A DNA stretch of 64,000 bases, from positions 70,756,478-70,820,477 of the forward strand of contig CALNVZ010002100.1 in NCBI GenBank assembly GCA_940671915.1. Reading direction: 5' to 3'. The stretch comes from Paracentrotus lividus (Eukaryota > Echinodermata > Echinoidea > Camarodonta > Echinidae). The stretch's first letter is position 1, and the number at the start of each line of letters is the position of its first letter. A model generated the notes under the pieces. The model was given only the letters and a program-made list of their open reading frames with translations. It searched no databases and had not been told where the DNA came from. Below, one piece after another: positions 34,101 through 49,458 of the stretch. A program made the position numbers and the translations under genes.

Positions 34101-37100
34101 TATACAAAAATTAGCATTCTGAACAACAATGGTTGAAGCAGAGTTTCAGATACATTGAATTTGGTATCAAATTGAAGATAATAAAATTTCCTACGATTTG
34201 GTACTATTTTCAATAAGAATCATGTTCAGTAAAGGTAAAATTTTAAGCGTTAAACTTGATTTTTCTCATTTTTTTCAAAAAATAAATTTTTATCTATTTG
34301 TTGTTTTATCTCTTGTAATAATCATGTCAAGGCCTGAAGCGCGAAACTTTTAAGAAATGTGCCCCAGTCTATTGACAAGAGTATGTAAAAAAGAAAAAGT
34401 AATACCTTTTTCCAATAAAAAGATATAACGCTATAAAGTTACATCAGCAATATACTGAAAAACGACGTTTTTGCTCCATTTATGTGGAAAGCCCATACAT
34501 ACACGTGTAATACCCTATTACAGTGCGCGCATGTGTATTGCACGGCGTGATCTAACAATTATTACAGGAATATGCAAGTTTCCATAAAGGTTAATAAAGA
34601 ACCCTATGTTAGAATGGATTTCTCGACCAATTTGTTGTGAAGGGGGGTGGTCATGAACACGGGACCAATTTTTGGGGTGGCATATTTTAATATTATAATC
34701 TTATTTTTAATCAAATTAATGAAATTGTGCTTGTGCAATATATCGGTTGTTATTTGGCGAATTGAAAAGGGCTGATTGCAGTCACAGTTACGTTTGTTGG
34801 GTTTTATTTTGCTAAAGGTTACACTGATAATATAAATAAAGGTCCTGCATATGATTATCCAAACACATGAACAGTAGGCCTAGATCTACATTATATAAAA
34901 TTGAGATGAACAATAATCCTATAACACAATAGACAAACAAAGTTAATGTGAGTAAACAATAAACAAGACGGTACAGATAATTCACATCCAACGAATAATA
35001 TTTAAAAAAACATCTGAGTTTAACAGAGTTATAAAGAATTTGTTTGCCTATTTATACAGAAAATCACGTACCCCAGGGGCCCCGGGGTCAGGGATGGGGC
35101 TGGGGGCTGCAGCCCCCACTTTTGTCATTAAACGTGTACAAAAACGTAAAAATGGCCATAGGGCTGCCTAGATGATTTTTAGCATGTTCAGCCCCCCTCC
35201 AATTTCGGCTCAGCCCCTCCATTTTCAAAAACGCTCCCCGGGCCCTGCCCTCTCCTCCAGAAGAATTTCTTACAGGCTGTGATCAAACAGATTTTGGATT
35301 ATAAAATTTATATTATAAGGGCACTTTTTCTGAAATGGTGGGTACTTTCAGCCAGTGGCGTAAAGAGCGGAGTATTAAAATTGGGAATAGACTGGGAACC
35401 AGAACCAGAAATTTGTCAAGAACATTTTGGGGCTTTAGTCCATTCTAGTGGCGGATCCAGGATTTCATTACAGGGGCCTTTTTTTTTGTGGCCTTCGGCC
35501 ATCAAAGAGGTCATCTTGAATCAGCCATAGGGGTAAGGTTAGGGGCTCAATCGGCCCGCCTGTCCATTTTCCATTTTTTTTTCTGGGGGGGGGGGGGGTC
35601 GGGCCCACTGGGCTCCCCATGGATCCGCGACTGCATACCCCCCCCCCCCCCATCCGAGCCCTCTCAGGACGACACTGTTGATTTCAATTGTCGACAACAC
35701 ACTTGAAATATATTTTTCTCTAGCATAGCAGCAGGCAGAAGTTTGTGTGATTCAAACATGATGCTTGTGACCTCTTAATACGAGGTTGAGGAAAATTTGG
35801 GGTTCGAAAATACATAAAAAAAGTGCTCTTTTTAGATTTTTACAATTTCACAAGGTTTTGTTTAGAAAAAAAAGGAGCACTATTAATTGAAAAAAGGGGG
35901 CACTATATATTACTATTGAAAGAGGTACATTTGTCATGTTTGCGATGCCTGAAAAAGTGGGGTGCACTGAACAACCTGCCCCTCCCCAGTTTCTTGTAGG
36001 CACCCTACTTCAGCTGGCCTATCGAAACAATCCGACGAATATTGGTTTGGGTCTATACAACCATCCCATATAAGCTATTCACGAAAACCAGCGATTTATC
36101 TTACCATTGTATACCAAACAGAGTATTTAATATTTCCAAATAATCTCCTTTTCAGGAAATATAAAATACTCTGTTACCAAAAAGATACATTGTAAATGTA
36201 TGCAAAATACCCTTTTGGTCATAAAGCTTGGATTTTATTATTATTGCTATCACTGTTATTATTATTATTATTATTATTAAGCTTCAGCCACATCATTTTG
36301 CTCTGGTTTGAAGTCTTATTTTTTACCCCAAAATCTGTTTGATCACAGCCTGTAAGAGAAACTTCTATTAAAAATTGCACATCCAATCAGGTACGCATAT
36401 TGAGGGAGGGGGCAGGGCCGGGAGCGTTTTTGAAAGTGGAGGGGCTTAGCAGAAATGGGGGCTGAACAGGCTAAAAATCACAAATCTAATGGCCATTTTC
36501 GCCGTTTTCAGCATCCATGGTGGGGGGGGGGGGGGAGTACAGCCCCAGGCCCCACCTCTGGCTCCGCGGCCCTTTGCCGCCCAAAAATTGGTCCCGTGTT
36601 CATGACCCCCCCCCCCATTCCATTCCCCTTCACAAAAGATTGGTCGAGAATTCCATTCTTTATTAACCTTTATGGAAACTTGCATATTCATGTAATTGTT
36701 AAATCATGCCGTGCAATACACATGCACGCACTGTAATAGGGTATTACACGTGTATGTATGGGTTTACCACATAAATGGGGCAAAAACGTCGTTTTTCCGT
36801 ATATTGCGGAGGTAACTTTATAGCGTTATATCTTTTTATTGGAAAAAGGTATTACTTTTTCTTTTTTACATACTCTTAACCATAGATTGGGGCACATTTC
36901 TGAAAAGTTTCGCGCTTTAGGTCTTGGCATGATTATTACACGAGGTAAAACAACAAAAAGATAAAATTCTATTTTTTGAAAAAAATTAGAAAAATCAAGT
37001 TTAACGCTTAAAATTTTACCTTAACTGAATATGATTCTTTTTGAAAATAGTACTAAATCGTAGGAAATTTTATTATCTTTCTTTTGGTACCAAATTTAAT

Positions 37101-40100
37101 GTATTTGAAACTCTGCTTCAAACATTTTTGTTCAGAATGCTAATTTTTGTAAAAGGGGCGGCTATTTTGGACGCCCCCACCTGTAGGGACCCTCCTGCAG
37201 CTGATCTGAAGAGTAGTCCGCCCTAGCGATGTTGGTTAGGGTCCAAACAACCATCCTAGATAGGACTACTTTTTATATCTCGACATGTCAGGTCCACCCT
37301 ACTTGCTCCCGGTTTGTAACCCATTGGTCTACAACCTATTGGTCTACTACTAGTTGGTCTACTTCCATTTGGTATACAGCCATTTGGTCCATTGACCAAT
37401 AGGTCCACTAACCATTTGGTCCATTGACCAATAGGTCTACTAGGCGATTGGTCCACATCCAGATTGGTCTAACTCATTGGTCCATTTGGTCCATGCACAA
37501 TGTCCACTACCATATTGGTCCATTTGACTCAAGGCGGCGATTCGGTCCAGCATCCAATTGGTCTACTAGCCTTGGTCGCACATCCAACTTGTCTACTAGG
37601 CGATTGGTCACATCCAATTGGTCAACTACTAGGCATGGTTGCCACATACCATTGGTGCTTACAAGGCGTTTGGTCCAACATCCAATTGGTCTGACAGGAT
37701 TTGGTCCACATCCAATTGGGTCTACATAGGCATTCTTGGTACCACATCCATTGGTCTACTAGGCGATTGGGTCCACATCCAATTGGTCTACTAGGCGATT
37801 GGCACATCTTGGGTCACTAGCTCACATCCAATTGGTCAAGGCATTGCCCTCAATTCCTACTGGCGATTGGTGCACATCCAATTGGTCTACTGGCGATGGG
37901 GTCTCATTGGTTTACTGGGTTGTCCACATCAATTGGTCTACTAGGCGTTTGGTCCAATCCAATTGGTTACTATGCGTTGGTCCACATGCCAATTTGTCCT
38001 ACTATGCGTTTGGTCATTTGGTCAGGCTTCCACATCAATTGGATGAATGTACTACGCAATTGTCTTCTAATTCAGAATTGACTAGTAATTGCCGATCGAG
38101 CGACCTTACCCTATATCACCCTATGTGCGTCTCATATATGGTGGGAAGTTCCCCCGCGCGGGGGGGGGTGGGGGTGAGGTTTGAAATTTCGGCCACCTCT
38201 AGCGTCATGGTATTCAGCTTTAAATTTCATATTAGCATCCTTTTTCATGTTTTTCTCAATTTGGAAAATTAATTTTGAGCGTCACGCTGGACGAGCGATG
38301 TGTGTGGGGGGGGGGGGGGGGTAAGTTTTCAAAAATTTTCCAAGCCTGTCGCCAAACCAGAGCTCATAAATCGCCGTATACCCGGGGTACAGGGCGGACT
38401 CGCGCATTCTCCAATAGGGGGGGGGGCGGCTGAAAAATCATATCACAATCAATTTCTTCGATGAAAAGCTTGGAGACCTAGTCGGGGGGGGGGGGGTGTA
38501 AAGTCTATAGACATTAAATGTTGAAAACCTGTTTATTTTCAATATTTCATGCAACAGAAGCTAAGTGAAATGTGAGCGTTAAGCGCGAGCCGAAACTTTT
38601 GGATATTTAACCTGAAACAGTGCATTTTATTATATAAAGTATAATATATTTTTTTTTTGGGGAGGGGCGTCTACTGCTTATTAAAGACAGGACGCCCTAC
38701 TGATCTAAGTAAACAATGAGCGAACGCGAAGGCGCGCGAAAAACTACGACCGTACTTTATTCTTCCTTTTATTTTTAGTACTTGTTTTTACTTTTCATCT
38801 TCTTTCTCTCTCTCTCTCTCTCTTTCCTTTTCTCCTTCCCCTTTTCCTTTCCCTTTCTCTTCTTTTTTCTTCGCTTTCCCCCCTTTTTGCGCCGCCAATA
38901 GGGGTGGGGGGCGCGGCCCCCTTGTCCCCCCTAGATCCGCTAGTTGGGTAGGTATAAGATGGTCAATCGGCTGAAATCATGTATATTTTTCCAAATATTT
39001 TAGTTTTTTTTTTGTTGTTGTTGCTCAATTTGGCGTCCCTCTAAGGTCATGAACTAGCAGCCTTGTATACCACCACCTGAAGTCCTCAGCTACTTGATTC
39101 TGCCTGACTCCTTACCCATAATGCAACATCCTGAATAGTGTAGTCTTTTAATTCAGGCCCATTTGAATGAAAACACACCTTTTCACTACTCAATGAATTC
39201 AAACCATGATATAATTATGTTGCCAAGTATCAAAACACCTACTTTTCCCCTCAAAACATTGTAGATTCTAAATACAAATAAAATTTTAGGTTAATTTTTA
39301 CACCGTTTTGTTAAGAGTTTTCTCCAAAGGTATACTTTAAGACTAGCTATTTATAACACACAGTCAATGAGAGTGTTCGCTCTCAGCTCGCTTTAAAATG
39401 CACCGTTTTCAGGTTAATCGATAAAAAAAACGCCCGCCTTCTTTTACTGTACTATGACACTTTGAAGCATACAAAATTATATTATTAGAGGTAAAAACTG
39501 TAAATAAACAAACATGCACGTATTCTTGGGGGGGGGGGGGCTTGGTGCTGCCCAAATTAACATTAACTTAGGGGCACCAAATTGGTGCCAAAGTCGAGCA
39601 AAACCTAAAAGAATAAAGATATTTTTATACCGCCGATTGACCCCGGCTGATGTATGACGGCCGAAGTTCCGAAAAAAATTGCCACAATCCCTCACGAGCC
39701 CCACTTTAAAATTTACTGTCGATAAAAATATTTTGTCTCCATCCCCCTATTGAAGAATTGATACAACACAATGGTTAGCGGATCAGTTATTGGTGTAAGA
39801 CCAATTGGTGAGTTCAGTTCAGTTCAGTTCAGTTTATTTACAATTCCAATCAAACAATAATAAAAACAACAATTTTATGTCATTTCAATACTATACATAT
39901 TTGATAAATCATTAAACGAATGACATCAGTAGCATAAGAAAAAAGAAATATGAGGAGCCTAAGTTAAAAGCTCTAGCTTGTTACATTATAGGCTCCTTTG
40001 TGAAAATGATGATAAGAATACATAAAGAAATAAATAAAATACAAAAGAGTATAAATAGGAGTACTGAAGAATGTGCATAATTCTCTCTTTTTTCTTTTCT

Positions 40101-43100
40101 TTTTTTTTTCATTGACCTACCTATCTGTACGCAATGGTAATAGTGAGTTTACCGGATGATGTCAACATTATTTTATTTTTATTTATTTATTTTTTTTTTA
40201 TGTGTAATGACGACACCATCCCGGCACTTACATTATAATCATACATTAATAATATTATACGCAATGGAAAAAGTGAGGAGTACCGAGATGATGTCGTAAT
40301 TTGTTGTAGAAATGACGACAGCATCTCGGCACTGCATATTACATATCTTTCTTTTTTTCTTTTTTTTTTTTTTTACATTTAACTACCTATCTGACGCAAT
40401 GGTAATAGTGGAGACGTACCGGGATGATGTCATCATTATTTGATGTGTATGACGACATCATCTCGGCACTACATTATAAATCAACATTAATAATGATATA
40501 CGCAATATGAAAAAAATGCAGGGGCGGTACCGAGATGATGTCGTAATTTGTGTTAGAATGACGACAGCATCTCGGCACTGCATTATAAACATACATTAAT
40601 ATTGAGATGACCATACATGTTTATGGGACTATAAAACAATTGCTCCATGTGTCATTTCCGCCTGGTTTTGTAAACCCTTTAATGAGTGGACCAATGGATG
40701 TAGACCAATTTGGCTGAGTGGACCAATTGGATGTAGACCAACCGGTGAGTGGACCAATTGGATGTAGACCAACCGGTGAGTGGACCAATTGGATGTAGAC
40801 CAACTGCGTGAGTGGACCAATGGATTAGACCAATTGTTGAGTGGACCATGGATAGACCAACTGGTGATGGACCAATTGATGATAGACCAACTGGTGAGTG
40901 GACCAATTGGATGTAGACCAAACTGGCGAGTGGACCAATTGGATGTAGACCAACTGGTGAGTGGACCAGTTGGATGTAGACCAACTGGTGAGTGGACCAA
41001 TTGGATGTAGACCAACTGGTGAGTGGACCAATTCGATGTAGACCAACCGGTGAGTAGACCAATTGGATTAGACCAACTGGTGAGGGACCAATTGGATGTA
41101 GACCAACTGGTGAGTGGACCAATTGGATGTAGACCAACTGGCGAGTGGCACCAATTGGATGTAGACCAACTGGTAGTGGACCAGTTGGATGTAGACCAAC
41201 CGGTGAGTGCGACCAATTGGATGTAGACCAACTGGTTGGTGGACCAATTCGATGTAGACCAACCGGCTGAGTAAGACCAATTGGATGTAGACCAACTGGT
41301 TGAGTGGACCAATTGGATGTAACCAACTGGTGAGTGGACCAATGGATGTAAGACCAACTGGTGATGCAATGATGTAGACCAACTATGGTGGAATGTAGAC
41401 CAATTGGTGAGTGGACCAATTGGATGTAGACCAATGTGAGTGACCAATTGGATGTAGACCAATGGTTAGTGGACCAATCGTGTAGACTAAATGGTTAGTG
41501 GACCAATAGGTTAGACTGAATGGAGGTAGACCATTGGCTAGTGGACCAATAGGTTGTAGACCAATAGGTGTTTTACCCTTGCTCCCTGGGTAACATGTGG
41601 CCATATGCGTTATTGTTGGACCAATACGAGTATACCTTACGCCGGGAAGTGTACTCAGCCCATGCGCTATTTTGAGGATTGTATAGAAAATTCAAAGTAG
41701 TTTTAAAATTGAAAATAAATGATTATTTTGTTTTATGTTCGTGTCTGTCAATGGTCATCCTTCACTGTCTATGCTGAGCCGTCAACAATAATTTAATTTA
41801 AATTTATTTTCATTGATCCTTTGATTTTCAAATTAACATGGCATAGACATGATAAATGACGTGGACTTCATAATTTTTAACATCAAATACATGAATCGGA
41901 GAAGACGGAGTGCAAAAATGGCGCCAAAGATATTACTACATTAGTTGGAATTTAGGAATTATTAGGTTTATTACACTTGTACACTGAGGGACATACAAAA
42001 TAATGCAAAGAGCTTCATTATTCTAATCCGATCCCATTTAGATACTTAGCATCTTTTGTATTAATTGCGTGATTATTTCATCGTAGACGCACGATTATTA
42101 TGAAAATATAAAACATGGCATCGAAAATAGTTGCACACACACAAACAAAAACCCGTAATTTTCAGACTTCTCCCCCCCCCCCCATTTTTCTTTTCAATAC
42201 CATCACAGGGGCCGCTTTTTAAATTGGAGTGCTGAGCCGATTGGTTTGTTTGTTTGTTGTTTGTTTTTTTGTTTTTTTTGTGGGGGCTGAACAGGCTAAA
42301 ATCAAAGTTTGTGGCCATTTTTGTACAAGTTTGCTGATGAAAGCGGGGGGGGGGGGGAGGGGCTGAAGCTCCCAGCACTCCTCCGCGCTCGCGCGCCCTG
42401 CAACATAATTATTGCCGATAATGTAAAGAGGTTATGGTATTACGATTAAAGAATTTTGTTATTAGCTCTCTGTTTGATTTATAACATAAGCCATCTGAAT
42501 GGGTATTCTTTAGTTGGTTGATTATAAATAACAAGTCTACTTTTTCATGTGATGAACTGTATCTTCTTTATTCGGTTCGGTCGGGCAAATTACTTTCGTC
42601 AAAAGATCTTAAGTCGGATAACCACTTAAGAGAACATTTCCCGCTCCTAATCCACACTCCATTTTCAGATTAGCACGTATTCCCTAAATCTGACAAGAAG
42701 ATAATTCAACGCTTTGTCCAAATCCATTTGATATGTGAGGAACATGAAGAAAAGCATCCATCCACCTCATGGGCTTCGGAAAATATTGGGGGGGGGGGGG
42801 CTCAGATATCGTCGAGCCCCCCCCAATATTTTGATCCGTACAGATACGGCGATCGCCCTTATAATATAATCTTATTTGACTCAGATAATATTGACCCAAA
42901 ATTTATATCATCATTGTTTTGTTTTTATTTGTGGAGGGACTCGGACATCATTAAGCCCCTCCCCTAATCTTACTGAGGAGCATATGGCTCCCCACCAATC
43001 TTTTTATATTTCTGGTATCTATTGACAAATTTTTAGCTCGCGCTGCGCGCTCGCATATAATTAATTTTTTTTTTAAGGAACATAGGAACTACTTTCTAGA

Positions 43101-46100
43101 TTGGAGCTCAGCCATGAGCCCCCCCCCGATTGAGAGGGGCTTCGATATGTTTGAGCCCCCCCTTTCTGCTCATAATTTGTTTTTGAAATGCTCATATTTC
43201 GAATTACTCTTGACAAAATGTTTTAACTCATTGCTGCTCGCTCGCCGGATCGGATCGCATGTCTTTCTGTTTGATTTTTTTTTCATAATGACAGGGTCCC
43301 TAATATATTGGCTGGGCTCAAACAATTAGCCTCCCCCCTCCCCAAGTGGTTTTGGGTGGGTCGATATCATTGAGCTCCCTCTCTGCTCCCAATTTTTTTT
43401 AAACGCTCATGTATCAGAGTTCTCTTTTTTAATTTTTAAAACTCGGATGTCTTTCAGTTATTTTAACAAAAAAACCGCTTAGAATGCCACACTTTTCAGG
43501 TTGATATATCAAAAATTTTCAGCTCGCGCTTCGCGCTCGCATTGTTTAATGAGATAAATATCTTCTATATAAGAAAAGCGAAAAAAAAAACGCTTAAAAT
43601 GTACACTTTTCAGGTTGATATATCAAAAAATTTCAGCTCGCGCTTCGCGCTCGCATTGTTTAATGAGATAAATATCTTCTATATAAGCATAGCGAAAAAA
43701 AAAAACGCTTAAAATGTACACTTTTCAGGTTGATATATCAAAAATTTTCAGCTGGCGCTTTGCGCTTGCATTGTTTAATGAGATAGATGTCCTCTTTGTA
43801 AACATAGCGAAAAAGCTCTTAAAATGTACACTTTATAGGTTGACTTATCAAAAATTTTCAGCTCGCGCTTCGCGCTTACATTGTTTAATGAGATAAATAT
43901 CTCCTTTATAACCATAGCACAAAAAGCGGTGCTGTATCAAAAAATTTCAGCTCGCGCTTCGCGCTCGCATTGTTTAATGAGATAGATATCTTATTTGTAA
44001 ACATAGCGAAAAAGCATTTAAAATGCAGTTTTCAGGTTGGTTGATATATTAAAATTTTTCAGCTCGCGCTTCGCGCTCTTATTGTTCCAGATAAATATCT
44101 CCTTTATAACCATAGCACAAAAAGCGCTTAGAATGCACACTTTTCAGGTTACGTTATCAAAAAATTTTAGCTCGCGCTTCGCGCTCGCATTGTTTAATGA
44201 GATGAATATCTTCTTTGTAAACATAGCGAAAAAACGCTTTAATATAAATGCACTGTTTACAGGTTGAAATATTAAAAATTTTCAGCTCGCGCTTCGCGCT
44301 CGCATTGTTTAACGAAATAAATATCTCCTTTTTGGCCATGGCACATAAAGCGCTTAGAATGCACACTTTTTAGGTTGCTATATCAAAATTTTTCAGCTTA
44401 CGCTTCGCGCTTGAATTGTTTAATTAAACATCTTCTGTGTAAACATAGCGAAAAGACGCTTAAAATGCACTGTTTTCAGGTTGATATATGAAAAAAAAAT
44501 CGGCTCGCGCTTCGCGCCCGCATCGTCTGATGAGATAAGTATCTTCGTTATGTTCTAGCTTCGCGCTCGCATCGTCTGATGAGATAAGTATCTTCGTTAT
44601 GTTCTAGCACATAAAAACGCACTGTTTTTAGTTTGATATATCAAAAGTTTTCAACACATCCAAGAATTATTTATTTATTTATATAATAATCATCATCATA
44701 GTTTGATATGTAGGAATAGATTCTATCATTTTTTATTATTTAAAAAAAAAAAAAAATTAAAAGAAGACTTCGGCATTTTCAAAAACTCCGACAAACGTGT
44801 GTTTTGGTGGGGGGGGGGGGGGGGCGGGTACAAAAAAAAAAAAAAATCCCAAAATAGTTGGTGAAAAATTGAGCCCCCCCCCCCCCCAATCCTGAAAATC
44901 TTCCGAAGCCTATGACCATTATTTCCCTTAAAAATTGCAACATGAAAAATATTATATTAATATATGTGATCAAATTCATGGTCTTTGGAAGTTGCACTCT
45001 GTCAAGTACCGGATGTTTCAGAACTTTTGCAACCATAAATGTTTTAATTTTCTTGAGTATCTGTTTATACATTTCTACAAACCAAAACGCTGTAGATTTC
45101 AAATTGTCTTTATAGTAAAATACAATAACTGTTTTTCTTTTGACATTAAATCTTTAATCCTGACTTTTAGTATTATAATTGACAGTTAAATATTTTAAGA
45201 TGTTTTATGTGATCATACTCCATGAAAAATCAACTCGCGTATAACCATGACAAAAATCAGACTATGGTCAAAACGAATTCCACTCAACGATTCTGAAAAA
45301 AAAAATGGTTCGCTTGTTATGCACCCAAAATAAATAAATAATTAAATAAACAAACAAATAAATATACAAAACACAACATAACTACTATTTAAATAGACAA
45401 ATGGAAAAACTGAGAAGAATTATGACGAATATTTATGATCTTAAAAGGGCGAAAAAGTTAGGTCATGCGGTATTGTTAAGCAAGGAATACATAAGAATAG
45501 AAAGGGAATTTATCACTTGCATACTAAATTAACTTAGTCAAATAATATGTTGGTCCTTGTGGTAACTGTAATTATCTAAGTGGCATCGTGTCTTGTTTAT
45601 TCTCTTTCAGATCAACAAACGGTGCGGAAAATACGATCACCAATAGGCGTGCTACAATCAACACACACATCAATCGACAGTTGAAAGAAAAGGGGTAAAA
45701 AGATTCCAATAAATAAAAGGGGTTGGAAAGAAATAAGAGGGCAAACAGTATTTTAAATGAATGGGAGGGTCTATTGAAGATAAATGCAACACTTTTCTTC
45801 TATCACGCTAAACACTGAGTCGCGATCTTGCAAAGTATTAAAGGATCAATACGCTGTCGACCCAAAGAAGAGGATATAATGCATTTGTTTGACTCGTAAT
45901 GAAAGAAAATGTCAGCTTTGTGCATCGACTTCAACGGGACAGGGAAGAGAATACAGTTGTTTGTTAAAGAATGAAATTAAGAGCTATTATGTAAATAGCG
46001 TGAAAGCGCTTTTCATCTTTGGGACCTCCTTCTTAGTTATTCTTTCTTTATTCAGATCTGTTCGGTTATCTTTGAGGGGTTGTCAATCGAATAGATGTCA

Positions 46101-49100
46101 TGACAGTTCATACGAGCGACTGCATCGAAAATGATTACATGAACATGATGAGTGCATCTTCCACGCAAATTACAACTCGGTCAAGTCACATTGAAGGCCA
46201 ATCTAAACAAAAATATTAATATATTGTTAATAAATCCTTTCGCATTTGTATTTATTAAGAACGCTGCAGGAATTCGAGCATTATAGCAATTTCTCGGTTT
46301 TAAAATGAAATTGATATTTCTCCCCTCACCAGGCCATCATAGGAATAAGTTGGCATCCTCCTTCATGATAGAGCAATGTTATTCGTAATTGTTTTTTGTT
46401 AATTGAATTAATAGGCCGAGACTAAATGCTCACTATATCGTCTTTCTGCAATCACAGGTAGGGAAGGTCATTTTTGTTTGGCATTTTGTCCAATAAACTA
46501 ATAAAATTGAACATAATCAGGGATGATTATATCTTATAAGATTTTTTCTTAAATAAGAAAGATTCACGCAAATATTCCAAGAGGTCAACAAAATCCTATG
46601 CTCTAGCTCGTTTATACATGCCATGGTTTTACAGATTATGTCATGAATGTGATTGTCTGAAAACTAGTTGCATGGAGGCTGTATTTTTGTGTGTAAAAAA
46701 ATAATTATAGAAAAAACAAAGAACAAATGTAAAAATGCCAAACGTAAAAATTCCGTGAATAAAAATGCTAGAAATAAACGCTATTTTCAACAGTACCTTT
46801 TTTTTCTCTGATATTTTCATCACTGCTATGTAATAACCTCTAGTATTTCTACCATTTACATTTCACCACCGCTAGTTTTACATTGCCATTTTACCACTGG
46901 CATTTTAATCAGACACAGCTGCATGATGGGTACATTGTATATCGTTATATTAGCATGATTAGTGTGTCTAGTTCCTTCTGTGGTGACAGTTTCACATGGT
47001 GTTATACGAGTCTTTCTCAAGTGTGATTTGAATGGAGGTAAAGAGATAATTTGATCCAATCAATGTTTCAATGATCACATGCTGAGTTCGTCTGGGCTAA
47101 CTTAAAATCTATACCCGATGGTTAAAGGACTCGGATCCCAATATTTACACATCCATAGTGTACTTTATTTATCAAACAAAATCTAATCTACAAGTTTAGG
47201 AACCTTCATATCATCGATATACAAATGAGCATGTAGCCTGTTTTATCAATTAAAACACAAACTCAGTTTCTTTCAGATTACATCCAGTAATCTAATAGCT
47301 ATATCAAAAAGTACTATTGAGCGCGAAAATTAATGTTTTGTACTATCGTTGGATGAAATTACATATATATAACAACCTTTCATTAGTGATGCAAAATGCA
47401 TTTCAAAGTAAACTGTATGGTCGTCATTTTTAATACAAATGATTTTAGTATATATGAAAATGGTCATTGTTTACAGCGATTTCAGAATGTGTAAATTTAC
47501 GGCGTGCAATGCAAGCTTGTTTATTTTCCCCACATTATTACTAAGAATAGAATTGTTACTAATTCATCTGTAATTGAACTTGCTTATTTTGTTATTTTTT
47601 CCACATTTCTTTGTATTTTAAAATTTCTAGGTTTAAACCGTATCCAATAGACGAAAAATGTTTACAATACAAACAAATCTTGTTTAGCCTCAATCAAGGC
47701 GATTCCTTTAAACAGACATCATGCTGTTCTGAGCTCCATCTCAAGTGCTATTAGGCGGATATCCGATCATCGACTCTGTTAAAAGGAGATAAGTGTCAAT
47801 CGCCAGACATTGCATGGCATAGATTCAAGTGTGCTTCAGAATTGACATTTTAACACTTATGTTCCAACTTCCTATTTACTCTCAACCAGCTTACATTTTG
47901 ACAGACACTATGACAGGTTTAAGGAGAGCATGTGATGTGTGTTTCATCGTATTGATCCACAGGTATTCTTTTTTATTCACATATTATTGTTGGAGGTCCC
48001 CGGTCGAGATGGTCTTGTCTATTTTAAGAGGTATAATTCGATAATGTCATTTTCTTTGATCAGTAGTGTCCTCGATCGTTGCCTACTTACACATATAGTT
48101 TACGAAGAATATTTGTATTACTATACATCAGTACATAGGAGTGCATATATTGTTTCAATCTCAGGATACTTATTGCTATATGCATGACGGATGTGATGGC
48201 TGGATGATATCACATGGACAAATAAATAACGATAATGCATCTCTGGTCAAAAGAGTTCATGATGATAACGAGGGGTTAATAACACCTTTGTGAATACCAA
48301 GACATCACAAGACGAATATAAATGGAAGGGGATCATGAATGCATCAGTGCTTAACAAGGGGGTTACGATTTAAGAGTGAGCTCCCCTCTCTTCAACAAAA
48401 TTTCATCATACATCCTAATGTATTTAAGTTTACATGAACTCATTAACAGTAAAATCAAATGTACACTAAGAATAGAATAAAATTAATGTTAAAGTAACGA
48501 GATCTGACCATAATTTTCGTCCGTCTGTCTTATTGTGGGCCGTGGGGAGTGAGATCTCATTAATTCAACAAATCATACAGTATAATGGAGATAAAGTTTT
48601 CCCTGGTTTCCGATCATATAAAGAACATTAAAGTTAGTTTTCCTTTCTTGATTTTCAAAGAGAAAACTCATTTTGTTTGTTTATTTACTATACATGTAAC
48701 TACGGACATATAACTTCTGACATAGGTCCATGATGTAACTTATTAAAATGAAAGCGATTGAGTAGAGATTTGCAAAATGCTGCAGTTGAGAACTTAAAAA
48801 TTATTTAAAAAAGTTACTTACTTTTAAGAACGGTTTTACCAAACACGGATGTGTCTCTATCAGGCGTGCTACAATTCCATCTATTATTCTTGAACTGGTA
48901 TTGACACTCTGTTACGCCCTGTTTGGCGCCCACGGCAATACTGAGCATGATGTCTGGGTAGTCTCGACATAGTTGTCGTTGTCTGCTTACCAATCCTGGA
49001 ATATTATCGCATAGGATTCTGGTACCCACAGCACTAAGTTGACTTATAAACCTGTAATAGAAAAAAGAAAATATTGATAATAATAATAGTAATAATAATA

Positions 49101-49412
49101 ATAATAATAATAATTCTTAATTTGTAAAGCGCATCTTTTCTGCCTTAATGAGGCACCTAAGGCGAATCATTAAGTTATCATCAGACTAAACACTTGAATA
49201 ATGATCTATATTTCAGTAGAATGTTTTAAAATTGCAAAAAGGATTACAGTTAAGTAAATAATTATATAATCTGGCAAGGGTTGTTGAAATTGAAGTAATG
49301 ATTACCACTGTACCTATTAACGGAATGTATTACTTTATTGACATCTAGATTGTGAGACGCATTTCTCTACATAATCTGTCTGTCTGTCAATTTTTCTCCC
49401 TCATACTCCGTC

Positions 49413-49458
<46 letters not shown>

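Larger units (their letters stand above)
38081..40670. other. core between the two inverted minisatellite blocks
   Basis: Contains several G homopolymers (38161, 38306, 38416, 38484), a CT-rich stretch 38760-38890, a LINE-like 3' tail (39810-40000) and a 120-bp tandem repeat (40100-40612). No coding gene is visible. Confidence 0.6.

Noticed and set aside
40629-41462. 277-codon minus-strand open frame rich in W, S, T and N
   Set aside because: Direct translation of the GGACCAATTGGATGTAGACC minisatellite; overlapping frames are equally open.
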